A stretch of 64,000 bases of DNA from Spiribacter salinus M19-40 (GCF_000319575.2 NC_021291.1:1675488-1739487); one strand, 5' to 3'; numbered from the stretch's first letter, positions 28,140 through 37,615 are shown. Made by a program: numbers and translations. Notes: generated by a model from the letters alone, not told the origin.

Positions 28140-28745
28140 ATGCCGCTTGACTACCGCCAGGCTCATTTTCTGCTCTCCGCCGCGGAGCCTTCCCAATTAC
28201 CCGTGGATGAGGGGGCTGAGGTGGCGTTTGCCGGGCGCTCGAACGCCGGTAAATCCAGTGCCCTGAATGCCATCACCGATCAACGTCAACTCGCTCGGGT
28301 CAGCAAGACGCCGGGGCGGACTCAGCAGATCAACGTGTTTCCAATCCTGGACACCCACCGATTGATCGACTTACCCGGCTATGGCTACGCAAAGGCGCCA
28401 GCGGCGATGCGCACGCACTGGCAAAAGGCCCTGCCGGAGTATCTGGAAAACCGCCGCAGCCTGCGTGGCCTGGTCCTGATCATGGATATCCGCCACCCGC
28501 TCGGACCGCTGGATGAGCAGATGGTGGTGTGGGCGGCAGCCGCTGAGTTGCCCGTCCATGTCCTGCTCAACAAGGCCGACAAACTAAGCCGGGGGGCGGC
28601 AGGAAATACCCTTCAGGCGGTTCGCCCGAAGGTCATCGCACACTGCCCTGGTAGCAGCGTGCAGCTTTTCTCCGCGCAGACGCGCCAGGGGGTGAGTGAT
28701 GCACGCACCAAACTCGACGAATGGCTGCTCGGCGGTCTGAAATAA
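28140..28745 (+). CDS. engB: ribosome biogenesis GTP-binding protein EngB (YihA)
   Basis: A 201-residue GTPase for late large-subunit assembly. G1 GRSNAGKS (32-39), G3 DLPGYG and G4 NKAD are intact. The start at 28140 (MPLDYRQAHFLLSAAEPSQLP) follows the family; an upstream in-frame ATG would add 18 unsupported residues. The element at 28348-28357 encodes LDTH in the switch region just before G3 (PILDTHRLIDLPGYG), a place where homologues vary. Confidence 0.95.
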   Translation: MPLDYRQAHFLLSAAEPSQLPVDEGAEVAFAGRSNAGKSSALNAITDQRQLARVSKTPGRTQQINVFPILDTHRLIDLPGYGYAKAPAAMRTHWQKALPEYLENRRSLRGLVLIMDIRHPLGPLDEQMVVWAAAAELPVHVLLNKADKLSRGAAGNTLQAVRPKVIAHCPGSSVQLFSAQTRQGVSDARTKLDEWLLGGLK

Positions 28746-28749
28746 AAAA

Positions 28750-28780
28750 CCCCGAAGGCCATGGGGTGTGGCCTTCGGGG
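28750..28780 (-). terminator. rho-independent terminator of polA
   Basis: CCCCGAAGGCC (28750-28760) and GGCCTTCGGGG (28770-28780) form a perfect 11-bp stem with a 9-nt loop. On the minus strand it is followed by GTTTTTTATT, so it terminates the minus-strand polA transcript. It also lies just past the engB stop and may act weakly in that direction. Confidence 0.88.
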
Positions 28781-28818
28781 ACGATGGACCCGGCCTTGGG
28801 GGCGGGGCCGGATCCCAT

Positions 28819-28848
28819 GGCCCGCTAAAAGGGAGGGAATAGCGGGCC
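28819..28848. other. perfect 8-bp inverted repeat between engB and polA
   Basis: GGCCCGCT (28819-28826) and AGCGGGCC (28841-28848) flank a 14-nt A/G-rich loop, 50 bp past the polA stop and before the strong terminator. It may be a 3'-end stabilising hairpin of the polA mRNA. No U-run is present. Confidence 0.45.
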
Positions 28849-28897
28849 GCGCCGGGCACTGGCGCGAATACTGTGACACCACGCTTTTGGGTAGAGT

Positions 28898-31639
28898 TCA
28901 GTGGGCATCGTCCCAATTTTCTCCGACCCCGATTTCCACCTCCAGCGGCACATCCAGCGACGCGGCCTCGGCCATGAAGCCGCGAATCCGTTCAGCGACG
29001 TCCTGAACCTGGCTGTCCAGTACTTCGAGCACGAGCTCGTCGTGGACCTGCATAACAAGGGCCGTGCCAGGCGACTCAGCGGTAATCCACGCGTCCACTG
29101 CAATCATGGCCCGCTTGATGATGTCGGCTGCGGTACCTTGCATCGGCGCGTTGATCGCGGTGCGTTCGGCATATTGCCGACGCTGATTGTTGCGGCTGTT
29201 GATCTCCGGTACGTAAAGGCGACGGCCATCCACGGTTTCCACATAACCCTGCTGGCGCGCGGTTTCGCGAGTCCGGTCCATGAAGGCACGGACACCGGGG
29301 TAGCGCTCGAAATACCGATCGACATAACGCTGCGCCTCGCCACGCTCAATATTGAGCTGACGCGCCAGCCCCCAGGCCGACATCCCATAGATCAAGCCGA
29401 AATTGATGGCCTTGGCTGCGCGACGCTGATCCGCTGTTACAGCCTCGGCGCTCGTCCCAAAGACCTCGGCCGCCGTCGCGGCGTGGATGTCCTGTCCTTC
29501 GGCGAACGCGCGTTTGAGCCCCTCATCACCGGACAGGTGCGCCATGATGCGCAACTCAACCTGGGAGTAGTCTGCCGCCATGAGCCGATGGCCTTCGGCC
29601 GGAATGAAAGCGCGGCGAATGCGCCGGCCGGCCGCGCTACGCACCGGGATGTTCTGGAGATTGGGATCGGACGATGACAACCGCCCGGTCGCCGTAATCG
29701 CCTGGTGATAAGAGGTGTGCACCCGTCCGGTGTTCGGGTTGATGAGTGTCGGCAACTTGTCCGTGTAGGTCGAGCGCAGCTTCGAGACGCCCCGGTAATC
29801 GAGAATTAATTGCGGTAGCTCATGGCCCTGAGCCGCCAATTCCTCAAGCACAGACTCGGCGGTTGAAGGGGCGCCCTTCGGCGTTTTCGAGAGCACTGGC
29901 AGGCCCTGACGCTCATAAAGGATCTCCTGAATCTGCTTTGGAGAGCCCAGATTGAATGGCCCGCCCGCCGCCCCATACGCCTGGGCTTCCAGCTGCTGCA
30001 TGGTCTCGGCGAGTTCCCGGCTCTGGACACCCAACAATTCGGCGTCGACGCGGACGCCCGTGCGTTCGATCCGCGAGAGGACAGGCAGCAGCGGGATCTC
30101 AATCGATTCATAAATCGACCGAGGCCCCGCCTGCTCAGCGAGCCGCGGCCAGAGGTGCTCATGGAGACGCAGAGCAACATCGGCATCTTCGGCCGCATAG
30201 TCCGTCGCCTCGGCCAGCGCAACCTGATCAAAGGTGATTTGCTTGGCGCCCTTGCCCGCCACTTGCTCATAGCTAATCGGCTGATAGCCAAGGTACTTAC
30301 TGGCCAGCGTATCCATGTCGTGACGATTCGCCGTGGCGTCCAGGCAGTACGACTCCAGCATCGTGTCATGCACCACGCCGCGCAGCGTAATCCCGTGGTT
30401 CGCGAGCACGCTGGTGTCGTACTTGAGGTTTTGGCCCAGTTTGTGGGTGTCCAGTTTCTCGAGCAGCGGGCGCAGACGCTCAAGCGTCGCGTCGCGATCC
30501 AACTGCTGCGGCTGATCCGGCCCGGCATGCGCCAGTGGCAAGTAGGCCGCCTCTCCCGATTTAACGGCGAACGAGGCGCCAACAATCCGGGCCTCCATGT
30601 AATTCAGGCTGTCAGTCTCGAGATCAAACGCAAACACCTCCGCGGCCTCGAGTCGCGTGATCCACTCATCCAGCGTCGCCTGGTCCTGGATGCAGCTGTA
30701 GTGCGCGCTTGGCGCTGCCGGATTGTGGGTGTCCAGTAACTCACCCTCTGAGTGATCAGGGGATGTCTGGGTGTCCACTACCGTTGGATCAACCTCTCGA
30801 AGCCAGGCGTTAAAACCAAAGCGACGGAAGAGCTGGGTGAGGGCTTCGAAATCTGGATCGGCGACTTTCAGATCGCCCGGCGTTACCGGGAGCTCGACAT
30901 CGCAGTGAATCGTGGCGAGCTGGCGGGAGAGATCAAGCGCATCCAGATGTTCTCGGAGGCTCTCTCCAACCTTACCAGCAATCTCATCCGCGCGATCGCG
31001 AACCGCGTCGAGGGAGCCATACTGGTTCAGCCATTTCGCCGCCGTTTTCGGACCGACCTTGGGGACGCCCGGAATATTGTCTGAGGTATCCCCAACGAGC
31101 GCCAGGTAGTCGATAATGCGCTCTGGTGGAACTCCGAATTTCTCCACCACGGCATCATGGTCCAGCACGGTATTGGACATGGTGTTCAGCAAGGTGACAT
31201 CGCCATTCACCAGCTGGGCCATGTCCTTGTCGCCGGTGGAAATCACCAGCTCCATGCCGGCCGACCGGCCACGGACCGCCAATGTGCCAATTACATCGTC
31301 AGCCTCAACACCGCCGACTTCCACAAGCGGTAACCCCATCGCGATCACGGCCTTTTTTAGCGGCTTGATCTGAGCCGCGAGGTCCTCCGGCATCGATGGG
31401 CGATTGGCCTTGTACTCAGCGAACAGCTCATCGCGGAACGTCTTCCCCGGCGCATCGAACACGACCCCCATGTAAATCGGCTCGTAATCGGCCACCAGGC
31501 GACGCAGCATGCTGATCACCCCGTATATGGCACCCGTTGGGTCACCCTCTGCGCTCGTGAGGGGCGGAAGTGCATGGTAGGCGCGGTACAAGTAAGACGA
31601 GCCGTCCACCAGCAGCAGACGTTTCTCGGAACTGGTCAT
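28898..31639 (-). CDS. polA: DNA polymerase I
   Basis: A 913-residue enzyme with a 5'-nuclease domain (about 1-300; RLLLVDGSSYLYRAYHA), a proofreading 3'-5' exonuclease whose DxE is intact (FAFDLETDSLNYM), and the polymerase domain with motif A MAADYSQVELRIMAHLSG and motif C VMQVHDELVLEV. Length is near E. coli Pol I (928). Four elements occur: 30726-30735 and 30768-30777 in the linker between nuclease and exonuclease (LDTH, VDTQ), 30444-30453 in the exonuclease domain (LDTHKLGQ) and 30024-30033 (LGVQSREL). Confidence 0.98.
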   Translation of the reverse strand: MTSSEKRLLLVDGSSYLYRAYHALPPLTSAEGDPTGAIYGVISMLRRLVADYEPIYMGVVFDAPGKTFRDELFAEYKANRPSMPEDLAAQIKPLKKAVIAMGLPLVEVGGVEADDVIGTLAVRGRSAGMELVISTGDKDMAQLVNGDVTLLNTMSNTVLDHDAVVEKFGVPPERIIDYLALVGDTSDNIPGVPKVGPKTAAKWLNQYGSLDAVRDRADEIAGKVGESLREHLDALDLSRQLATIHCDVELPVTPGDLKVADPDFEALTQLFRRFGFNAWLREVDPTVVDTQTSPDHSEGELLDTHNPAAPSAHYSCIQDQATLDEWITRLEAAEVFAFDLETDSLNYMEARIVGASFAVKSGEAAYLPLAHAGPDQPQQLDRDATLERLRPLLEKLDTHKLGQNLKYDTSVLANHGITLRGVVHDTMLESYCLDATANRHDMDTLASKYLGYQPISYEQVAGKGAKQITFDQVALAEATDYAAEDADVALRLHEHLWPRLAEQAGPRSIYESIEIPLLPVLSRIERTGVRVDAELLGVQSRELAETMQQLEAQAYGAAGGPFNLGSPKQIQEILYERQGLPVLSKTPKGAPSTAESVLEELAAQGHELPQLILDYRGVSKLRSTYTDKLPTLINPNTGRVHTSYHQAITATGRLSSSDPNLQNIPVRSAAGRRIRRAFIPAEGHRLMAADYSQVELRIMAHLSGDEGLKRAFAEGQDIHAATAAEVFGTSAEAVTADQRRAAKAINFGLIYGMSAWGLARQLNIERGEAQRYVDRYFERYPGVRAFMDRTRETARQQGYVETVDGRRLYVPEINSRNNQRRQYAERTAINAPMQGTAADIIKRAMIAVDAWITAESPGTALVMQVHDELVLEVLDSQVQDVAERIRGFMAEAASLDVPLEVEIGVGENWDDAH

Positions 31640-31786
31640 GAAGCATTCCTCACTACGATCCGGTGAATGATACCCGGGGCAGCGCAGCGTTGGACACCCA
31701 GACAGTTGTGGACACCCACATTTCAGCCACGGCCTGGACGCGACGTGCGACGATAATGGACACCCAGAGATTGCGAGACCAATTCA
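31640..31786. repeat. three same-orientation TGGGTGTCCA elements in the polA / LOG divergent gap
   Basis: The 147-bp region between the divergent polA and LOG-family genes has exact copies, all as TGGACACCCA on the plus strand, at 31691-31700, 31709-31718 and 31757-31766. Spacings are 18 and 48 bp start to start. The last ends 20 bp before the LOG start. Promoters of both genes must lie among them; none was clear enough to call. Confidence 0.9.
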
Positions 31787-32509
31787 ATGAGCGAGAGTAA
31801 GTACGACGGGCCGGCTGGGCGGAAGATCGATGACGCGCTGATGACGCGCGAGTCATGGAAGATCTTTCAGATCATGGCCGAGTTCGTGGAGGGGTTTGAG
31901 CGGCTCGCCCGGATCAGGCCTTCAGTCAGTGTATTCGGTTCGGCCCGCGTCAGCCCGGATCACCCAGCCTACCAGCGGGCTGAAGAGACGGCCCGACTGC
32001 TCTCCGATGCCGGATTTTCGGTCATCAGCGGTGGCGGCCCAGGTGTCATGGAAGCCGCGAACAAGGGAGCCCGCGACGGCAAGTCGCCGAGCGTTGGGCT
32101 CAATATCGACTTGCCCCACGAGCAGACAGCCAACCCCTATCAGGAGATCGCGCTTAACTTTGAGCATTTCTTCTCACGCAAGGTGATGTTCGTGAAGTAC
32201 GCCTCGGCCTATGTCGTGTTCCCCGGCGGATTTGGGACGCTGGACGAGCTTGCGGAGATTCTGACGCTGGTGCAGACGGGCAAAACCCGTCAGATCCCCG
32301 TCATCCTGATGGACAGCGCGTATTGGCAAGGCCTGGTGGACTGGCTTGAGCAGCGCATGGTGGCGGCGGGACACATCGATCGTGAGGATCTTGCGCTTTT
32401 CACACTACTAGATGAGCCTCAGGCGGCGGTGGACGCCATCTTTGATTACTACGAACACCGGGGCTTTGAGCCGTCTCAGGCGGAACGGGAGGTCCTGCTC
32501 GATCTATAA
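31787..32509 (+). CDS. LOG-family nucleotide-binding protein (TIGR00730)
   Basis: A 240-residue Rossmann-like protein with the LOG signature: SGGGPGVMEAANKGA and PGGFGTLDELAEILT. Characterised relatives are phosphoribohydrolases acting on nucleoside 5'-monophosphates (plant LOG, bacterial PpnN-type). This one is likely a cytosolic nucleotide 5'-monophosphate nucleosidase, but the substrate is inferred from family. It converges on uvrD with only 6 bp between. Confidence 0.85.
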   Translation: MSESKYDGPAGRKIDDALMTRESWKIFQIMAEFVEGFERLARIRPSVSVFGSARVSPDHPAYQRAEETARLLSDAGFSVISGGGPGVMEAANKGARDGKSPSVGLNIDLPHEQTANPYQEIALNFEHFFSRKVMFVKYASAYVVFPGGFGTLDELAEILTLVQTGKTRQIPVILMDSAYWQGLVDWLEQRMVAAGHIDREDLALFTLLDEPQAAVDAIFDYYEHRGFEPSQAEREVLLDL

Positions 32510-32515
32510 TCGACT

Positions 32516-34690
32516 TCAAACCCGCTCGAGATTGGCGTAGGCCGCCACCAGCCACTTAGCGCCGACCGCGTCAAAGTTGACCTGGATGCGGGCGTTCGGG
32601 CCGTTGCCCTCACAATCCAGCACAACGCCCTCACCGAAACGGCTATGCTGCACGCGCTCACCGAGCCCGAATTCCGCCTCTGGCGCCACCGCGCCAGCCA
32701 TACCCCCCTGACTGGCGGCAACCCCCGGACCCGTCACCGAAAAGCGCGCCCGAACCTCATCCACCAACTCCGGCGGCAGCTCGCGAATAAATCGAGACGC
32801 GATCCCGAACTCATCCCGGCCGTGCAGGCGACGGCGCTCGGCATAGGTCATCACCAACTGCTGTCGCGCCCGGGTGATGCCGACGTAGGCCAGCCGGCGC
32901 TCTTCCTCAAGTCGACCCGGCTCCTCAACCGACATGCGATGGGGGAAAAGCCCTTCCTCCAGGCCCACGAGGAACACCACCGGAAACTCCAGGCCCTTGG
33001 CCGAATGCAGGGTCATGAGCTGGACACAGTCCTCCCAGGCGCCAGCCTGGCCCTCGCCCGCTTCCAGTGCGGCGTGGGACAGGAAGGCAGTCAGTGGATC
33101 CATTCCCTCGTCGATCTGCGCATCCTGCTGAAAATTGCGCGCGGCGGTAATCAGCTCATCGAGGTTCTCGAGCTTGTCCTGCGCCCGCTCAGAGCGATCT
33201 TTCCCCACATGCGCGCGCAAGCTGCTGCGATCGAGGACCGTCTCAAGCTGATCAGCGAGCGCCATGTCGGCCGTCTCGGCCGCCAGCCGGTCGATCAGAC
33301 CGAGAAAGGCACCCAGCGCATTCGCGGCGCGCGCGGGCAGGGCGCCGTGGCTTGCAAAGAGGCCTGAGGCAGCTCGCCACAGACTGACGTCCTGCTCCCG
33401 CGCCGCCAGCCGGATCGCCTCAAGGGTGCGATTGCCAATCCCCCGCGTCGGCGTATTAATGACGCGCTCGAGGGCCGCGCTGTCATCCCGATTGGCGATC
33501 AAGCGCAAATACGCAAGGGCGTCCTTGATTTCCGCGCGCTCGAAGAATCGCAAGCCGCCGTACACGCGATACGGGATGCGCCGGGATAGGAGGGCCTCCT
33601 CGAAAGTCCGCGATTGCGCGTTGGATCGGTAGAGAATGGCGACATCGCTTCGGGCGAGTCCCTGGTCATCGATCAGGCTCACGAGCCGTTCGATAACAAA
33701 ACGCGCCTCATCCTGCTCATTGAACGCGGCATACAACGCGATGGGGTCGCCCTGCTCGCCCTCGGTCCACAGCTTTTTGCCCAGGCGATCGCTGTTCAGC
33801 GCAATGAGTGCGTTGGCGGCTTCCAGAATCGTCGAGGTGGACCGGTAGTTCTGCTCCAGTCGCAGCACGCGTGTGTCGCTGTAATCGCTGCGAAAACGCT
33901 GCAGGTTCTCAACCCGCGCACCGCGCCAGCCGTAAATGGACTGATCGTCATCACCCACAATGAAGACATCCGCCTCCGGGCCGGCAAGCAGCTTGAGCCA
34001 CTGATACTGAATGCCATTGGTATCCTGAAACTCGTCGACGAGCACATGGGCAAAGCGACGCCGGTAATGCCCAAGTAACTCGAGATGGTTCTGGAGCATC
34101 TCGACCGTGCGCAGCATGAGCTCGGCGAAATCCACCACGCCTGCGCTGCGGCAGGCGGCCTCATAAGCGGCATACACGCGGGCCATCTGACCGGTATAGG
34201 GATCATTGCTGTCGAGATCGTCCGGACGCTCACCAGCATCCTTGCGCGCATTGATGAACCCCTGGAGCTGGCGAACGGGCCAACGATTTTCATCGACTTC
34301 AAGATCGCGCATCACCCGTTTGACGAGGCGGCGCTGATCTTCGCTGTCGAGGATTTGAAAGCCCTGGGGCAGACCCGCCTCTTTCCAGTGCAAGCGAAGC
34401 AGGCGGTGAGACAGGCCATGGAAGGTGCCAACCCACATGCCCGAACCCGAAATGCCCAGCAAACGCTCGATGCGACCGCGCATCTCCGCGGCAGCCTTAT
34501 TCGTGAACGTCACCGCCAACAGGTTATACGGCGTCGTGCCCTCCACCCGCACCAGCCAAGCCGCACGATGGGTGAGGACGCGCGTCTTGCCGCTGCCAGC
34601 GCCCGCCAGGACAAGCGCCCGACCCAGGGGGGCGGCGACGGCTTCACGTTGCGCGTCGTTCAGCGGGTCGATGAGGTCAGAGACATCCAT
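32516..34690 (-). CDS. uvrD: DNA helicase II UvrD
   Basis: A 724-residue superfamily 1A 3'-5' helicase for nucleotide excision and mismatch repair. Motif I AGAGSGKTRVLTHR, motif II VLVDEFQDTN, motif III VGDDDQSIYGWRGA and motif VI VGITRARQQLVMTYA are present. The C-terminus has the Tudor-like end (LGERVQHSRFGEGVVLD) that binds RNA polymerase in UvrD/PcrA. It distinguishes UvrD from Rep. No element copy occurs. Confidence 0.96.
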   Translation of the reverse strand: MDVSDLIDPLNDAQREAVAAPLGRALVLAGAGSGKTRVLTHRAAWLVRVEGTTPYNLLAVTFTNKAAAEMRGRIERLLGISGSGMWVGTFHGLSHRLLRLHWKEAGLPQGFQILDSEDQRRLVKRVMRDLEVDENRWPVRQLQGFINARKDAGERPDDLDSNDPYTGQMARVYAAYEAACRSAGVVDFAELMLRTVEMLQNHLELLGHYRRRFAHVLVDEFQDTNGIQYQWLKLLAGPEADVFIVGDDDQSIYGWRGARVENLQRFRSDYSDTRVLRLEQNYRSTSTILEAANALIALNSDRLGKKLWTEGEQGDPIALYAAFNEQDEARFVIERLVSLIDDQGLARSDVAILYRSNAQSRTFEEALLSRRIPYRVYGGLRFFERAEIKDALAYLRLIANRDDSAALERVINTPTRGIGNRTLEAIRLAAREQDVSLWRAASGLFASHGALPARAANALGAFLGLIDRLAAETADMALADQLETVLDRSSLRAHVGKDRSERAQDKLENLDELITAARNFQQDAQIDEGMDPLTAFLSHAALEAGEGQAGAWEDCVQLMTLHSAKGLEFPVVFLVGLEEGLFPHRMSVEEPGRLEEERRLAYVGITRARQQLVMTYAERRRLHGRDEFGIASRFIRELPPELVDEVRARFSVTGPGVAASQGGMAGAVAPEAEFGLGERVQHSRFGEGVVLDCEGNGPNARIQVNFDAVGAKWLVAAYANLERV

Positions 34691-34719
34691 GCGCCGGAGT
34701 ATATCAGCGGCGCCCTCGG

Positions 34720-35637
34720 CTACGGGTCACTCAGATGTCTGACCGGTGGCAGGTTCTGGATGAGCTCGGCAAGCGCGCTGATCACCGGTTCACGGGCACA
34801 GCCTCGGCGGCGGTAAACCGCCAGTTCACGCACTGGCGGCGCGCCAGCTAAGGGGCGCACAGCAATGTGCTCACGCGCCGCGCTCGCAGGGTCGACAGCC
34901 AGCGTGGGAAGCAGCGTCACGCCGGCCCCTGTGGCAACCATCTGTCGCAGCGTCTCAAGGCTCGTCGCCCGAAAATCCTGCTGTTGCTGCGCCCCCACGG
35001 TGGAGCAGAAGTCCAGGGCCTGATCCCGCATGCAATGGCCTTCCTCCAGCAAAAGCATGGGAACCGCACCCAGATCGGCTCGCTCAATCGTCGCTTGCGC
35101 CGCCAGGGAATGGCCGGCAGGCAGAGCGACCTGGAAAGGTTCCTGAAAAAGCGGCTGCGGAATCAGGGCATCATCAGGAATCGGAGCGCCCATGATCGCG
35201 GCATCAAGGCTGCCCTCGCGCAGCCGGTCGATCAGACCGCTGGTTCGCTCCTCATGTAACAGCACTTTAAGGCGCGGATACTCGGCCTGGAGCACGGGAA
35301 AAAGATGGGGGATGAGATACGGACCGAGGGTGGGGATGATCCCGAGGCGCAGGTCACCCGCCATCGGATCGCCCGCTGCCCGGGCGACGTCAACAATGTC
35401 ATCCACCTCATTGAGGACCTGGCGCGCGCGCTCGCTGACCATACGACCAACCGGCGTCACGATGACTTTCTTGCTGGTGCGCTCCACTAATTGGACACCC
35501 AGGTATTCCTCCAGTTTTTTGACCTGCGTGCTCAGTGTTGGCTGACTGACAAAGCAGGCCGCCGCCGCCCGACCAAAATGCTGATGGTCAGCGACGGCCA
35601 CCAGATAGCGCAGATCCCGGAAGTTAATGTTCGTCAT
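34720..35637 (-). CDS. oxyR: hydrogen peroxide sensor OxyR
   Basis: A 305-residue LysR-type activator. The N-terminal helix-turn-helix (FGRAAAACFVSQPTLSTQVKK, here two joined parts) is followed by the sensor domain with the redox pair Cys202 and Cys211 in LEEGHCMRDQALDFC, the spacing of E. coli Cys199/Cys208. Expected targets include peroxidases such as Tpx and Ohr. The element at 35492-35501 encodes LGVQ at the end of the DNA-binding domain. Confidence 0.95.
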   Translation of the reverse strand: MTNINFRDLRYLVAVADHQHFGRAAAACFVSQPTLSTQVKKLEEYLGVQLVERTSKKVIVTPVGRMVSERARQVLNEVDDIVDVARAAGDPMAGDLRLGIIPTLGPYLIPHLFPVLQAEYPRLKVLLHEERTSGLIDRLREGSLDAAIMGAPIPDDALIPQPLFQEPFQVALPAGHSLAAQATIERADLGAVPMLLLEEGHCMRDQALDFCSTVGAQQQQDFRATSLETLRQMVATGAGVTLLPTLAVDPASAAREHIAVRPLAGAPPVRELAVYRRRGCAREPVISALAELIQNLPPVRHLSDP

Positions 35638-35729
35638 GGGTAAAAACGTGGCTGTCCAGTATTGGCTTTAATTTTACCGCGACCCCATGCCTTGACCCAG
35701 TACACCGGGTTCCAGTGCTCTTTGGCGTG

Positions 35730-36731
35730 TCAGCCACTGCCCAGGCACTCCACCAGGTTGCTTGATAGCTTTTCGATCAAGGCCGGGTAAAAGTCGAGAC
35801 CGGAGGGAATATCGCTGCCAAGGGGATCCAGCACACCCGTTTCCGCCTGAGTCCCATCCAATACCGTTTCCACAAGATCCGGGTTGAACTGAGGCTCGGC
35901 AAACACGCAGCGGACGTCATTTGCACGCACCACTTCCCGAATCTCGGCAATCCGCGCAGCGCTTGGATCTGACGCATCACTCAACGCAATCGAGCCAAGG
36001 GCCGTTACATCGAAGCGCCGCTCAAAATACTGGTAGGCGTCGTGAAAAACGATAAAGGCCTCGTCGGAAACAGGTTGGAGATCGCCCCGAATATCATCCA
36101 TGAGGGTATTCAGCGCCTCGTCACCCGCCTGCGCATTCCCTCGGTATGTCGCTGCGTTCTCGGGATCCGCTTTGGCCAGCGTCTCCGCGATCACCCCGAA
36201 CCAATTCTGGGCATTGACCGGGTCCAGCCAAGCATGGGGGTCGATGCTGTCGTGAGCATGATCATGGTCGCCGGTCGATTTGTGGGTGTCCAATTCTTGC
36301 TCGTGTCCGTGGTCGTGGCCAGATGCCTGGGTGTCCAGAAATGCCTCTCGAAACGCATAACGGGTCGTGCCGCGGGACTCAATGAGCTGAATCTGTGTTG
36401 CGTCGGCCGCCAGTGTCTGCAGGGAGCGGTCAAGCCAGGGCGTCAGCTCGGCGCTCGTCCAGAACACGATCTCAGCTTGTTCTAGCGCCGCCGCTTCCGA
36501 AGGCCTTAAGGCGTAGTCATGCGGCGATGCGCCGCGCTGAATCACCAACTCTGGCTCACCAACGCCTTCCATGACCTGAGCCACCAGCGAGTGCACCGGC
36601 GGAATATCTGCGGCAACGCGGGGCGCAGACTGCGCGGGCGTCGTCAGAAGGGCGCTCACGCTAAGCACAGCAAGCGCGATCAACCGTCGCAGGGTTGCTC
36701 TATTGGCTGCACGTGAGGATCGAATCGACAT
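35730..36731 (-). CDS. znuA: zinc ABC transporter substrate-binding protein ZnuA
   Basis: A 333-residue periplasmic zinc-binding protein with an N-terminal signal (LIALAVLSVSALLTTPAQS). Cluster A-1 histidines include those in IPPVHSLV and IDPHAWLDP; between them is the charged His-rich loop (GHDHGHEQ, then DHDHAHD). Two elements flank this loop, 36328-36337 as LDTQ and 36283-36292 as LDTH, the latter adding a histidine. A Zur-type operator lies in the divergent promoter region shared with znuC. Confidence 0.95.
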   Translation of the reverse strand: MSIRSSRAANRATLRRLIALAVLSVSALLTTPAQSAPRVAADIPPVHSLVAQVMEGVGEPELVIQRGASPHDYALRPSEAAALEQAEIVFWTSAELTPWLDRSLQTLAADATQIQLIESRGTTRYAFREAFLDTQASGHDHGHEQELDTHKSTGDHDHAHDSIDPHAWLDPVNAQNWFGVIAETLAKADPENAATYRGNAQAGDEALNTLMDDIRGDLQPVSDEAFIVFHDAYQYFERRFDVTALGSIALSDASDPSAARIAEIREVVRANDVRCVFAEPQFNPDLVETVLDGTQAETGVLDPLGSDIPSGLDFYPALIEKLSSNLVECLGSG

Positions 36732-36785
36732 GGTGGACTCCTTTATCGACGAGCTGGCATGTGCAGCTGCTTTTGCGGGAAAGCG

Positions 36786-36806
36786 TTATGTTATACTATA
36801 TCAATA
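36786..36806. promoter_or_regulatory. Zur-type operator between znuA and znuCB
   Basis: TGTTATACTATATCA (36789-36803) is close to the gammaproteobacterial Zur palindrome TGTTATA-N-TATAACA and lies midway in the divergent znuA/znuC gap. The AT-rich stretch contrasts with the GC-rich surroundings. Repression of both units when zinc is sufficient is the expected behaviour; no zur gene is in the window. Confidence 0.82.
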
Positions 36807-36832
36807 TTGCCGCTACCGAAAAGGGCACCGCT

Positions 36833-37615
36833 GTGGCACGGTCGCCAACTACTATGTCAGCACACACCCAGCCATTGATTCGTGCCACCGACTTGCACGT
36901 CCGCATCGGTGGCAACGCCATTCTTGAGCAGATCAACTTCACGATCTCGCCTGGGGAAATCGTCACCGTTGTCGGTCCGAATGGATCAGGCAAATCGACG
37001 TTGCTTCGAGCACTGATCGGGTCCATTGAACTGAGTGCAGGACAGATTGAGCGTCAATCAGATCTGCGTATCGGTTATGTACCGCAGCGGCTCCATATCG
37101 ACCCAACGTTGCCGCTCACCGTCCGACGGTTCCTCAACCTGCCGAAACGACACCGGGCGTCCGAAATACAAAAAGCGCTTGAACGAGCGGGCATCGCCAG
37201 CCACCGAGATGTCCCGATGGCCGGGCTGTCTGGCGGGCAGTTCCAACGCGCGCTCATGGCCCGCGCCCTGCTCGATCAGCCTAACCTGCTCATGCTGGAC
37301 GAGGCCTCTCAAGGTCTCGACCAGACCGGCACCGCCGACTTTTACCGTCAGGTTGAGGAAATCCGGAATGACCTTGGCTGTGGCGTGCTGATGGTCAGCC
37401 ACGACCTGCACGTTGTAATGCGAGCGGCCGATCGTGTCGTTTGCCTGAATCACAGGATCTGCTGCCAAGGCCATCCGGAGGACGTCAGCGCTGACCCCGA
37501 GTATCGCGCCCTGTTTGGCACGGACGACGAAGAGGCCCTGGCGATCTTTCGTCACGACCCGCATAACCATCCCCATGGGGAGACTGGACACCCACAAAAA
37601 AGGGCGCAGTCCTGA
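36833..37615 (+). CDS. znuC: zinc ABC transporter ATP-binding protein ZnuC
   Basis: A 260-residue ATPase with Walker [15 protein letters not shown], signature LSGGQFQRALMARAL and Walker B LLMLDEASQGLD. The GTG at 36833 is chosen because AAGGG stands 7 nt before it; the ATG at 36854 is an alternative without a ribosome site. The C-terminus is His-rich (RHDPHNHPHGETGHP) and includes an element (37585-37594) in the rare third frame, read GHP. The stop overlaps the znuB start (TGATG). Confidence 0.93.
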   Translation: MARSPTTMSAHTQPLIRATDLHVRIGGNAILEQINFTISPGEIVTVVGPNGSGKSTLLRALIGSIELSAGQIERQSDLRIGYVPQRLHIDPTLPLTVRRFLNLPKRHRASEIQKALERAGIASHRDVPMAGLSGGQFQRALMARALLDQPNLLMLDEASQGLDQTGTADFYRQVEEIRNDLGCGVLMVSHDLHVVMRAADRVVCLNHRICCQGHPEDVSADPEYRALFGTDDEEALAIFRHDPHNHPHGETGHPQKRAQS

